DNA from: an uncultured Mobiluncus sp.
GTDB lineage: Bacteria; Actinomycetota; Actinomycetes; Actinomycetales; Actinomycetaceae
Direction: 5' to 3'
Length of the DNA: 64,000 bases
NCBI RefSeq assembly: GCF_947087965.1
Contig: NZ_CAMUES010000002.1
Location: 186,001-250,000 of the forward strand
The notes beneath the pieces were generated by a model. The model searched no databases. It worked only from the letters and a program-made list of their open reading frames with translations, and had not been told where the DNA came from. Below are positions 26,001-33,864 of this stretch, in pieces (position 1 is the first letter of the stretch; the number at the start of each line of letters is the position of its first letter). Position numbers and translations under genes: made by a program.

Positions 26001-27265
26001 CAGGCATCCGCCTTCCCGGTGGGTTTTTCACAGCGGTGTTGCAACATCATCTGTAAAAAGTCGTTGAATAGGTGTGAGGCATCGTGCGGACCGGCGGCAG
26101 CTTCGGGGTGATATTGCACGGAAAAGGCTGGGATGTCCAGGCACCTCAGTCCTTCTACGACATTGTCGTTCAGTCCGATGTGGGTAACTTCCGCTCGGCC
26201 GTATTTCCCGTTGCAAAAGGGCGTTACCGAGGCTTCTCCCAGCGGCATGTCTACCGCAAAACCGTGGTTGTGGGCGGTGATTTCGACTTTGCCGGTGCAT
26301 CGGTCCAGTACGGGTTGGTTCACTCCCCGGTGGCCGTAAACGAGCTTGTAAGTTCCGTAGCCTAGGGCGCGGCCCAGCAGCTGATTGCCGAAACAGATTC
26401 CGAAATACGGCAGTCCCGCGTCCAGTACCTCGCGTAGCAGCTCAATTTCATGGGTGGCCGCGCTGGGGTCGCCGGGTCCGTTTGAGAAAAATACCCCGTC
26501 GGGGTTGATGGACTGTAGGTCTTTCAGGGTCGAGTCCGCGGGAAACACGTGAACTTCCACGCCTAGGGAAGCCAAAATTTCCGGAGTGCGAGACTTGACC
26601 CCCAAGTCCAATGCCGCCAACACCGCCCGTGGGCTCCCACCGGCGAATTCACCGGTGGGAGCAATCACGTAGGGGGTTTTGGTAGAGACTTCGGCGCTGA
26701 GCGCCGCCCCCGTCATCTGCGGGGAGTCTTGAATGATGGATCGTAAAGCCGCTACCGCGTGGGGTTCCAAGTTTTCGGCGCCGACCGGCAGGGCGTCGCC
26801 CGAAAAAATGCCTCCCCGCAGGGCACCGGCTTGACGAATATGCAAAGTCAAGGCTCGCGTATCCACATCACTGATTCCCACGATGCCGTGATGCACCAGC
26901 TCATCTTCCAGGTCACTTTCGGCCCGCCAGTTCGAGGCTCGGCGAGCCGGATCGCGCACCACATAACCCGCCACCCAAATCTGGTTAGATTCCGGGTCGG
27001 TCGCGTTCATGCCGGTGTTGCCGATATGCGGTGCGGTCATGACCAAGATTTGACGATGATAGGAAGGATCCGTGAGGGATTCTTGATAGCCGGTCATTCC
27101 AGTGGAAAACACGACTTCACCCAAGGTTCGCCCGCTGGCTCCGAACGCCTTGCCCGTCACGGCAAAACCGTCCTCGAGAACCAGCACCGCGTCCGCCCGA
27201 TCCATCGGGAGCGCGGGGTGGGCATTACCTTGCGGATTAGTGCTTTGACAGAGCATTTCCGTCAT
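26000..27265 (-). CDS. carA: Carbamoyl-phosphate synthase small (glutaminase) subunit
   Basis: Hydrolyses glutamine and channels ammonia to CarB. The product is 421 aa from the ATG at 27265. The N-terminal domain starts near ADAVLVLEDGFAVTGKAFG, and the class I amidotransferase domain has FLSNGPGDP-like FFSNGPGDPSA, the nucleophile region PYFGICFGNQLLGRALG, and the His/Glu of VQYHPEA. The upstream part of the open frame overlaps pyrC in another frame and is not coding. The start follows the pyrC stop by 10 nt with no strong ribosome-binding site; another ATG lies three codons downstream. Confidence 0.94.
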   Translation of the reverse strand: MTEMLCQSTNPQGNAHPALPMDRADAVLVLEDGFAVTGKAFGASGRTLGEVVFSTGMTGYQESLTDPSYHRQILVMTAPHIGNTGMNATDPESNQIWVAGYVVRDPARRASNWRAESDLEDELVHHGIVGISDVDTRALTLHIRQAGALRGGIFSGDALPVGAENLEPHAVAALRSIIQDSPQMTGAALSAEVSTKTPYVIAPTGEFAGGSPRAVLAALDLGVKSRTPEILASLGVEVHVFPADSTLKDLQSINPDGVFFSNGPGDPSAATHEIELLREVLDAGLPYFGICFGNQLLGRALGYGTYKLVYGHRGVNQPVLDRCTGKVEITAHNHGFAVDMPLGEASVTPFCNGKYGRAEVTHIGLNDNVVEGLRCLDIPAFSVQYHPEAAAGPHDASHLFNDFLQMMLQHRCEKPTGKADA

Positions 27266-27275
27266 GGTTCGGTTC

Positions 27276-28586
27276 TCAGCGCTGATCGAGCGGGATAGCC
27301 GTGGCGTCCATAATCGTGAACTCGCCCTTCCACATGGTGTACCGCGCCTGACCGGGCAGTTCCATGCCCAGGTAGGGGGTATTGGTGGACAGGGAATGTT
27401 GCGAGTCCAGGTCAATGGTGCGGCGCGTGGAGGGATCCCACAAGGTCAGGTTCGCCGGTTTGCCGGTGACGATGCCCTGACCTTGTTCCTTGACCCGCCC
27501 GATGTGCGCCGGCGCGGTGGACATGACTCGTGCCACGTCCTCCCACGTGAACTTGCCAGTATCGACCATGACTTTCTGAACTACCGGCAGGGCGGTTTCC
27601 AAACCAATCATGCCGAAAGCCCCGGCTTGCCACTCGCAGTCCTTTTCCTCTAAAGGATGGGGCGCGTGGTCGGTGCCGATACAGTCGATGGTGCCGTCCA
27701 TCAGGCCGGCCACCAAGGCTTCGGTGTCCGCAGCAGTACGCAGCGGCGGGTTGACCTTGTAGCGCGGGTCGTAGGTCTGAGCCATTTCCTCGGTCAGCAG
27801 GATGTGGTGCGGGGTGGCTTCGGCAGTCACGGCAATGCCGCGGCTCTTGGCCCACCGCACAATATCGACCGAGCCCGCGGTGGATACGTGACAGATGTGG
27901 ACTCGTGAACCCACGTGAGAAGCCAACTGAATATCTCGCAAGATAATGGCTTCTTCCGCGACCGCCGGCCATCCGGGCATACCCATTACAGCTGACAGCG
28001 GAGACTCATTCATCTGTGCATTTTCAGTCAGACGCGGGTCTTGAGCGTGCTGAGCGACCACACCGTCAAAGGTCTTTACGTATTCCAGAGCGCGGCGCAT
28101 CAACACCGGGTCGGAAACGCATTTTCCATCATCAGAAAACACCGTAACGTGCGCGTCTGAACGGTTCATGGACCCCAAGTCCGCCAGATGTTCCCCTTGC
28201 AGACCGGCGGAAACGGCACCGACCGGGCACACCTGTACCCAACCCGCCAAGTTCCCCAAGTGCACGACTTGCTCGACGATACCGGCGTTGTCCTGGACAG
28301 GAGTGGTGTTAGCCATAGCGTGAACGCAGGTGTAACCGCCGTAAGCCGCCGAAAGCGTGCCGGAAGCGACTGTTTCCGCGTCCTCGCCGCCAGGTTCGCG
28401 TAGGTGAGTGTGCATATCGACCAGGCCGGGCAAAGCCACCAAGCCGTTGCCATCAATGGTGGTAGCGCCAGCAGAAACAGCATCCGCCGCATTGGCGCCT
28501 ACACCCGCAAAAATGCCGTCCTTGACAGCAATGTCAGCCCCCTCACCGTTCGGCAGGGTCACGTTCTTAATCAAATATTCCTTCAC
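27276..28586 (-). CDS. pyrC: Dihydroorotase (class I)
   Basis: Cyclises carbamoyl aspartate to dihydroorotate. The 436-aa zinc amidohydrolase has the metal-binding DMHTHLREPG (about 57-66), the FSDDGKCVSDP loop, in which class I enzymes use Asp as metal ligand, CHVSTAGS, and GTDHAPH (about 308-314). It overlaps pyrB by 4 nt (ATGA). It follows the usual pyrB-pyrC-carA order. Confidence 0.96.
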   Translation of the reverse strand: MKEYLIKNVTLPNGEGADIAVKDGIFAGVGANAADAVSAGATTIDGNGLVALPGLVDMHTHLREPGGEDAETVASGTLSAAYGGYTCVHAMANTTPVQDNAGIVEQVVHLGNLAGWVQVCPVGAVSAGLQGEHLADLGSMNRSDAHVTVFSDDGKCVSDPVLMRRALEYVKTFDGVVAQHAQDPRLTENAQMNESPLSAVMGMPGWPAVAEEAIILRDIQLASHVGSRVHICHVSTAGSVDIVRWAKSRGIAVTAEATPHHILLTEEMAQTYDPRYKVNPPLRTAADTEALVAGLMDGTIDCIGTDHAPHPLEEKDCEWQAGAFGMIGLETALPVVQKVMVDTGKFTWEDVARVMSTAPAHIGRVKEQGQGIVTGKPANLTLWDPSTRRTIDLDSQHSLSTNTPYLGMELPGQARYTMWKGEFTIMDATAIPLDQR

Positions 28587-29551
28587 AGCAGGCCTCCTTC
28601 CGGCGCGAGCAAAAGATAAAGGGCAGCCATACGGACACTCACGCCGTTTCCAACTTGTTCAACAATGACAGACTTTGCGGAATCTGCGGCTTGGGCGCAG
28701 ATTTCCACCCCGCGGTTCATCGGACCGGGGTGCATGATAACCGTACGTTCGGGCAGGTTAGCGAAACGGGTGTTGTTCAAACCGTAAGCCCGGTGATACT
28801 CGACCACGGACGGGAAGTAGCCCCCGCCGGCAGAACTCATACGCTCGCGCTGCACCCGCAACATCATGACCGCGTCGGGATTGGTGGCCAGAGCCGCATC
28901 CAAGTCGTAGGACACATCGCACTTCCAATCTTCCACCCCGACAGGCATCAGGGTTGGCGGACCGACCAGGGTCACGTGAGCACCCAAAGTTGACATCAGG
29001 TCCACGTTGGAACGGGCTACGCGAGAGTGCAAGATATCGCCCACAATGACGACATTAGCGCCGTTGAGGTCTTTACCAGCGAGGTCGCCGCCGCTCAAGC
29101 CCAGATAGTGCCGGCGCAGGGTCATCGCATCGAGCAGAGCCTGAGTGGGGTGTTGATGTTCGCCGTCCCCAGCGTTGAGCACGGGCACGTCAGACCAGCC
29201 GGCATTGGCCAAACGGTAGGCCGCTCCGGAGGAGGAATGGCGGATAACGATGCCGTCAACCCGCATGGCCTGCAGGGTCAAAGCCGTATCTTTCAGGGAT
29301 TCGCCTTTCGCTACCGAGGAACCTTTCGCGGAAAAGTTGATGACGTCCGCGCTGAGGCGCTTGGCCGCGGTTTCGAAAGAAATCCGGGTTCGGGTGGAGT
29401 TCTCAAAAAAGAGGTTGACCACGGTTTTGCCGCGCAAGGTCGGCAGTTTTTTCACCTTTTGAGCCTGGGTCATCGCCATGGCTTCGGCAGTATCCAAAAT
29501 TTTCAGGACATCTTCGTGGCTCAAATCAGCCGCAGAGAGTAAATGTCGCAT
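28583..29551 (-). CDS. pyrB: Aspartate carbamoyltransferase catalytic subunit
   Basis: Condenses carbamoyl phosphate and aspartate, the committed step of pyrimidine synthesis. The 322-aa protein has the carbamoyl-phosphate site FFENSTRTRISFE (about 49-61), HPTQALLD (about 132-139), and the late HPGPMNRG loop. GGGAAGGAA precedes the ATG. It lies 5 nt after pyrR. No regulatory pyrI is present, consistent with control through PyrR. Confidence 0.97.
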   Translation of the reverse strand: MRHLLSAADLSHEDVLKILDTAEAMAMTQAQKVKKLPTLRGKTVVNLFFENSTRTRISFETAAKRLSADVINFSAKGSSVAKGESLKDTALTLQAMRVDGIVIRHSSSGAAYRLANAGWSDVPVLNAGDGEHQHPTQALLDAMTLRRHYLGLSGGDLAGKDLNGANVVIVGDILHSRVARSNVDLMSTLGAHVTLVGPPTLMPVGVEDWKCDVSYDLDAALATNPDAVMMLRVQRERMSSAGGGYFPSVVEYHRAYGLNNTRFANLPERTVIMHPGPMNRGVEICAQAADSAKSVIVEQVGNGVSVRMAALYLLLAPEGGLL

Positions 29552-29556
29552 GATTT

Positions 29557-30096
29557 TTATTCCTTCCCGTCTGCAATAATCACGGCGTCTTCGCCGTCAC
29601 TGTCTTGAAGTTTTACGAGTATTTGTTCCGTCCGTGACGTGGGCAGATTCTTGCCGATGTAGTCTGCACGAATCGGAAGTTCCCGGTGACCGCGGTCTAC
29701 CAGCACGGCTAGCTGCACTTGGGCAGGTCGGCCGTGATCGTTCAACGCATCGAGCGCAGCCCGAATCGTGCGTCCGGAATAGAGCACGTCGTCGACGAGG
29801 ATGACCGTTTTGCCGTCAATGCCGGTTTGGGGCATCACGGTTGGTTTGGGTACTCGTATCGGTTGACGGGAAAGATCATCGCGGTACAGGGTGATGTCCA
29901 GGGTGCCAATCGGAACATCTGTATCGGGATTATTTTCCTTTAAAAAAGTCCCCAACCGATTGGCTAACTCAACGCCACGGGTGGGGATTCCTAACAGAAC
30001 GACATCTTCAAGACCTTGGTTTTTCTCCATTATCTCGAAGGCCAGTCGTTTCAGCGAACGGGCAATGTCAGCACTGCCCAACACTGTTTTTTCCAT
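29557..30096 (-). CDS. pyrR: PyrR, pyrimidine operon RNA-binding regulator / uracil phosphoribosyltransferase
   Basis: PyrR binds UMP/UTP and then a stem-loop in pyr mRNA to reduce expression; many homologues also have uracil phosphoribosyltransferase activity. The 179-aa protein has the PRPP loop VILVDDVLYSGRTIRAALDA (about 90-109) and the PTRGVELA segment. It heads the pyr run. Its leader holds a hairpin that matches PyrR-binding loops and directly abuts the AGAAAGGAA ribosome-binding site, so autoregulation at translation is likely. Confidence 0.95.
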   Translation of the reverse strand: MEKTVLGSADIARSLKRLAFEIMEKNQGLEDVVLLGIPTRGVELANRLGTFLKENNPDTDVPIGTLDITLYRDDLSRQPIRVPKPTVMPQTGIDGKTVILVDDVLYSGRTIRAALDALNDHGRPAQVQLAVLVDRGHRELPIRADYIGKNLPTSRTEQILVKLQDSDGEDAVIIADGKE

Positions 30097-30107
30097 ATTT
30101 TTCCTTT

Positions 30108-30123
30108 CTGCCTCACAGGGCGA
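30108..30123 (-). promoter_or_regulatory. Candidate PyrR-binding hairpin in pyrR leader
   Basis: On the minus strand the leader reads CGCCCTGTGAGGCAG. The CCNGNGAGGC core of PyrR-binding loops is present, with GCC/GGC closing the hairpin (30110-30121). It ends next to the AGAAAGGAA ribosome-binding site (30101-30109). This layout matches translational repression by PyrR as reported in Mycobacterium smegmatis. Confidence 0.7.
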
Positions 30124-30147
30124 AATTAAAGGTTTTATTGCGGCTCA

Positions 30148-30153
30148 ATATTA
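30148..30153 (-). promoter_or_regulatory. Probable pyrR -10 box (TAATAT)
   Basis: TAATAT lies about 25-30 nt upstream of the PyrR hairpin, in a gap that separates the divergent 73-aa ORF from pyrR. The -35 region is weak. Confidence 0.4.
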
Positions 30154-30287
30154 CACGTTTTTTCCCGCTCTACCGAATCCCGCGTCCGCGCCTTCGAAAA
30201 TTGGGTCGAAAATGTTGAATTCCTCCAGGTGCTGAGGCAATTTCTGAACACGGGCGTTTTCGAGCTAAACTCCGGGGAAAAATCGCC

Positions 30288-30293
30288 GATAAT
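30288..30293 (+). promoter_or_regulatory. Predicted -10 box GATAAT of leaderless small ORF
   Basis: GATAAT, then AGGGTC (6 nt), then ATG at 30300. The AGGG is too close to the ATG to be a good ribosome-binding site. Confidence 0.35.
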
Positions 30294-30299
30294 AGGGTC

Positions 30300-30521
30300 A
30301 TGGATGAAAAACGCGAGCTATTAATGCAGCTTCTCTTTGGCAACGAGGACACGCCGGAGCTGAACCAGGATGAGGTCACGCAACCCGATAACTCTCCCGA
30401 GGCCGCGGCTCGTTTCCAAAAGTGGGCAAAAGCGCAAAAGAAAGCCCAGACCATCAACGAAACTCTGGACAACTCAGAAAAATCCGCGGATATCCTGCGC
30501 GAAATGATGAACCGCGACTAA
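30300..30521 (+). CDS. Small hydrophilic orphan protein, unknown function
   Basis: A 73-aa ORF I do not recognise. It is charged, with an acidic first half (GNEDTPELNQDEVTQPD), a central KWAKAQKKAQ helix and an acidic end, and has no membrane segment or cysteine. It lies alone between divergent pyrR and convergent nusB, 9 bp from the nusB stop. Codon choice looks like the neighbours, and the GATAAT-N6-ATG arrangement seen at other starts in this window supports it as a gene. It could still be a chance ORF. Confidence 0.55.
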   Translation: MDEKRELLMQLLFGNEDTPELNQDEVTQPDNSPEAAARFQKWAKAQKKAQTINETLDNSEKSADILREMMNRD

Positions 30522-30530
30522 CCGCGGACG

Positions 30531-31106
30531 CTATTCCAGGGTGTCTAAGTCAATCTGTTCCAAGACACCGCCTGCCGCTGCTGTTTTTGCGGCGGTGTCG
30601 AAACTTTGCGGCATCGAAGATTCCAGCTTGGCACTCGCTTCACCGCTCAAGGCTTGCTCACCCTCGGTTTTACACAACGCGTCTTTCATATCGTTGATAG
30701 CACCCAGCAAACCGTTGATAAACTTCGGCGACTCGTCAGTAGAACGTTCCTCCGCGATTTGCATAGCGGCGGTGATGGCAACGGCTCCTTCCACATCGGG
30801 ATTGAACAGAATCTCCCAGGTCGCAACCCGCATAATAGCCAGGTCGACCTCAGGCATCCGATGCAAAGGCCACGCTTTTGAATATGTCGCCAAAGCCGCA
30901 TCAATCCGCTCTAAATGCTGAGCCACACCTTCCAAAATTTCGATGGCATAGTCCGGAAGCGGGGTCTGGGCGGTCGTCTCGTCCTGACGAATCTGGGCCA
31001 GGGAAAAAATGCCTTCGGGAGTATCCCAACCCCGAACATGTGCCTCATAAAGCACATCTACGGCTCTAACCCGCTCCCGCGTGCGCCGCGGCAATTTATG
31101 TCCCAC
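30531..31106 (-). CDS. nusB: Transcription antitermination protein NusB
   Basis: NusB binds boxA RNA with S10 in rRNA antitermination. The 191-aa protein begins RRTRERVRAVDVLYEAHVRGW (helical N-terminus) and has the conserved ITAAMQIAEERSTDESPKFINGLLGAI end of the domain (about 111-137). A C-terminal tail of about 50 residues beyond the domain is low-complexity and of unknown use. The GTG start has AGGGGA about 8 nt upstream. It follows efp as in mycobacteria. Confidence 0.94.
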   Translation of the reverse strand: MGHKLPRRTRERVRAVDVLYEAHVRGWDTPEGIFSLAQIRQDETTAQTPLPDYAIEILEGVAQHLERIDAALATYSKAWPLHRMPEVDLAIMRVATWEILFNPDVEGAVAITAAMQIAEERSTDESPKFINGLLGAINDMKDALCKTEGEQALSGEASAKLESSMPQSFDTAAKTAAAGGVLEQIDLDTLE

Positions 31107-31132
31107 TATCTCGTCCCCTCACAAAATGCGTA

Positions 31133-31165
31133 ACGCGAGCCGGAAGCCTGCGCCCCGACTCGCGT
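31133..31165 (-). repeat. Intercistronic hairpin between efp and nusB
   Basis: ACGCGAGTCGG pairs with CCGGCTCGCGT (11 bp with one G-T pair) around an 11-nt loop. There is only a short T-run after it, so it may partially terminate or protect the efp 3' end. Confidence 0.45.
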
Positions 31166-31176
31166 CCACTGCAGTA

Positions 31177-31740
31177 TTAATCGGTAACCCGCGAAATGTA
31201 TTCGCCGGAGCGGGTATCAACCTTCACTTTGTCGCCGATATTCAGGAACAGCGGCACTTGAATGTCATAGCCAGTCTCCAGGGTTGCCGGCTTAGTACCC
31301 GCATTGGAGCGATCGCCCTGCAAGCCCGGTTCCGTGTGCGAAATCTCTAAGACGACGGAGGCCGGCAGTTCGATGAACAAAACGTTGCCTTCATTGAAAG
31401 CCAAAATGCATTTCTGGTTTTCCAGCAGGAAGTGTGCGGCGTCCCCAACAATTTCGGGAGTGACACTAACCATTTCAAAAGTCTTTTCGTCCATAAACAC
31501 ATAATCGGTGCCGTCGTTGTATGAGTAGGTCATGTCGCGGCGATCCACAGTAGCGGTTTCAATCTTTAGTCCCGCGTTAAAGGTGCGGTCGACGATTTTG
31601 CCAGAAAGGATGTTTTTTATCTTGGTGCGCACAAAAGCCGGCCCCTTGCCGGGCTTCACATGTTGAAATTCGACAACCTGCCACAACTGGTTGTCAATCT
31701 TCATTACCAAGCCGTTTTTCAAATCATTAGTCGTTGCCAC
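31177..31740 (-). CDS. efp: Translation elongation factor P
   Basis: EF-P relieves ribosome stalling at proline runs. The 187-aa protein has the tip loop HVKPGKGPAFVRTK (about 27-40) with a lysine at the position that reaches the peptidyl-transferase centre; in actinobacteria this PGKGPA loop is known to work without modification. The C-terminal OB domains end in the typical DTRSGEYISRV. The GTG start has AAGGATG upstream. Confidence 0.97.
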   Translation of the reverse strand: MATTNDLKNGLVMKIDNQLWQVVEFQHVKPGKGPAFVRTKIKNILSGKIVDRTFNAGLKIETATVDRRDMTYSYNDGTDYVFMDEKTFEMVSVTPEIVGDAAHFLLENQKCILAFNEGNVLFIELPASVVLEISHTEPGLQGDRSNAGTKPATLETGYDIQVPLFLNIGDKVKVDTRSGEYISRVTD

Positions 31741-31810
31741 GTTTCATCCTTCACAGTTTTAACAGTTAGCAAATCAGCTCAAACAGTTTACCGAAAAAGC
31801 GGGCCGTTGG

Positions 31811-32257
31811 CTAACTGCAGCCGTTTTCAGCGATAACTTTCAACAGTCGCTGCGCCAGTTCGGTCAAGGTTCCCTCGGTTGACACCGTGTAGTCACTGTG
31901 TGCTATTAGTTCCTCACGGCGTTTTTGGGCCAAACGGCGATAGGTGGCACGCCAAGGCAGGCCGTTCGGGTCGCTGAGTTTTTCCGGGTTCATGGCCTGC
32001 CATGATTCCTCCCACGGCAAATCTAGGAAAAATACCGGGTTTCCAGCCTGTCGAAAGTTCCCTACCAGGGCTGATGAACCACTCTCGAGCACACCAGAGG
32101 GCAGCACAAAAATGGCGGGTGCGCTTTGCGACGACCAAGCATCAAGTCCTGAATCAGAAGCCACGGGCAGGCCGATGTCAGATGAAATAGACTGGGCTAA
32201 CTCTTGCAAACGGGCTCCCGGCAGGGATACTAAAGCCAGCGAACAACGTGAGCTCAC
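31811..32257 (-). CDS. Degenerate shikimate-kinase-like protein without P-loop
   Basis: The 148-aa product resembles shikimate kinase along its length: an N-terminal LALVSLPGARLQELAQSIS at the place of the P-loop, LPSGVLESG where the GGG shikimate loop should be, VFFLDLP, and a C-terminal YRRLAQKRREELIAHSDYTVST that matches the end of the fold. The GKS of the P-loop is gone (ARL), the DTD shikimate-binding aspartates are not evident, and the LID is shortened. It is thus unlikely to phosphorylate shikimate. Its GTG overlaps the aroKB stop (GTGA), so it is coupled to an intact kinase-synthase. It could be a regulatory pseudo-enzyme or a decaying duplicate. Confidence 0.75.
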   Translation of the reverse strand: MSSRCSLALVSLPGARLQELAQSISSDIGLPVASDSGLDAWSSQSAPAIFVLPSGVLESGSSALVGNFRQAGNPVFFLDLPWEESWQAMNPEKLSDPNGLPWRATYRRLAQKRREELIAHSDYTVSTEGTLTELAQRLLKVIAENGCS

Positions 32258-33864
32258 AGGGCAATTCCCGTCATTTCGGCGGCTTTTGTCAGAGCCTCAG
32301 AATCAGCCACGGCAGTGACCACGGGTTTGCCCCAATCCTCCAGCAGGACAAACCGCAATTGCCCGCCGCGCACTTTTTTATCGCTAAACATGATAGGTAA
32401 CAGTTCCGCAAAAGTGTGGGCGGTATAGGTGGTGGGTAGGCCGACCGCATCCAGCTGATTGCGCAGCCGCACCACCAAGTCTTGGGGACCGATCCCCAGC
32501 ACCGCGGCGAGGTTTGCGGCATAGACCATCCCAATAGAAACCGCTAAGCCGTGGGGAAAACGGTAGTCCTCCACCCTTTCTATGGCGTGGGCCAGAGTAT
32601 GTCCGTAGTTCAGGTACTCCCGCTGACCCGATTCATACAAATCGGTGGAAACAACGTCGGCTTTCACCTTCACGGCGCGGCGAATGATGTCGCGAAGCTG
32701 AGGGGAATCCGGGTCCAACAGCGCCGACGCATGGTCCTGGGCAATGTCTAAAATCTGTTGGTCGCGGATAAACCCGCACTTCAGAGCCTCTGCCAGCCCC
32801 TCTCGCAGGTGGCCTGGCGACAGGGTCCGCAAAGTCGTGAAATCCACTGCCACCCCGAGAGGAGGATAAAACGCCCCCACCAAGTTTTTCCCGGTACTCC
32901 AATCAATGCCGGTCTTGCCTCCGACAGCGGCATCAACCATCGCCAACAGGGTCGTCGGTACCGTAATGAGGTCCACGCCGCGCAGCCAGGTCGCCGCTGC
33001 AAAACCGCCCAAATCGGTGGTAGCTCCCCCACCGAGAGCGACAATCGCATCACGGCGTTCCAGACCCGCGCTGGCCGCCGCCTCCCACACCTCGGAAAGC
33101 ACCGAGAGCTGTTTCGCGGCTTCTCCGTCAGGCAAGACTTTCACCGTGGTTTGTTTGCCCAGCGATTCCAAGTGCTGCGCCAAATTGTTCGCCGCCGACG
33201 CCACCGGGGGCGCACTGATCACCAAGACTTTGTTTGTGTGCGCCTTCATCAAGGCCGCAACCTGGGCGTTCAAGTCTTGCCCGAAGCTGACGGCATAGGG
33301 TTCGCCGGGGGTGGATACCCAGATGCAGTCAGCCAGGCGTTCTTCATGAGCGATGATTGCCCCAGCCATTTCGCTGCGTTTGCTCTGTGCGTCAATAATG
33401 ACCGTGGCCGTACTCTCATAGATGTCTTTTCGCTCCCGATACAGCTCATGCATCCTTTCCCGCAGGTCACCTGCCAGCAAGGGACGGACTTGGGCATCCT
33501 TTTTCTGGCCAGAGCGCTCGGAACGTTGGATTTGCCGGTTCACCAGGAAGTCCGGGTCCGCTTTCAGGTAGTAAACGGTGTGTTCGCTCAGCAACTCGCG
33601 GGTCGGAGCGTATGTCGGGGCGCCACCCCCCAGAGAAACAATCCGGGCTGAGCCTTGTAACGCATTCCGAACGACCGCATATTCGAGAGCGCGAAAGCCT
33701 TCTTCTCCGAGTTCTTTAAAAATCCAGGGAACGGATTGGCTGAAACGCCGCTCGATTTCCAGGTCAGTGTCAAGCCAGGTGGTGTGCAAAATTTGGGCCA
33801 AAATCCCGGCAGTTTTCGATTTTCCGGAAGTGGGCAATCCCATCAGAACGATTTTGCGTGTCAT
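32254..33864 (-). CDS. aroKB: Bifunctional shikimate kinase / 3-dehydroquinate synthase
   Basis: A 536-aa fusion of two shikimate-pathway enzymes. Residues 1 to about 170 are an intact shikimate kinase: P-loop GLPTSGKS (9-16), DTD at 32-34, SLGGGAPTY, and LID RPLLAGDL. Residues from about 180 are AroB, with GGGATTDLGGFAAATWLRG, PTTLLAMVDAAVGGKTGID and the metal ligands in EALKCGFI, YGHTLAHAIE and PHGLAVSIGM. Such kinase-synthase fusions are known in some actinobacteria such as bifidobacteria. It overlaps aroC by 4 nt upstream and the kinase-like gene by 4 nt downstream. Confidence 0.95.
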   Translation of the reverse strand: MTRKIVLMGLPTSGKSKTAGILAQILHTTWLDTDLEIERRFSQSVPWIFKELGEEGFRALEYAVVRNALQGSARIVSLGGGAPTYAPTRELLSEHTVYYLKADPDFLVNRQIQRSERSGQKKDAQVRPLLAGDLRERMHELYRERKDIYESTATVIIDAQSKRSEMAGAIIAHEERLADCIWVSTPGEPYAVSFGQDLNAQVAALMKAHTNKVLVISAPPVASAANNLAQHLESLGKQTTVKVLPDGEAAKQLSVLSEVWEAAASAGLERRDAIVALGGGATTDLGGFAAATWLRGVDLITVPTTLLAMVDAAVGGKTGIDWSTGKNLVGAFYPPLGVAVDFTTLRTLSPGHLREGLAEALKCGFIRDQQILDIAQDHASALLDPDSPQLRDIIRRAVKVKADVVSTDLYESGQREYLNYGHTLAHAIERVEDYRFPHGLAVSIGMVYAANLAAVLGIGPQDLVVRLRNQLDAVGLPTTYTAHTFAELLPIMFSDKKVRGGQLRFVLLEDWGKPVVTAVADSEALTKAAEMTGIAL

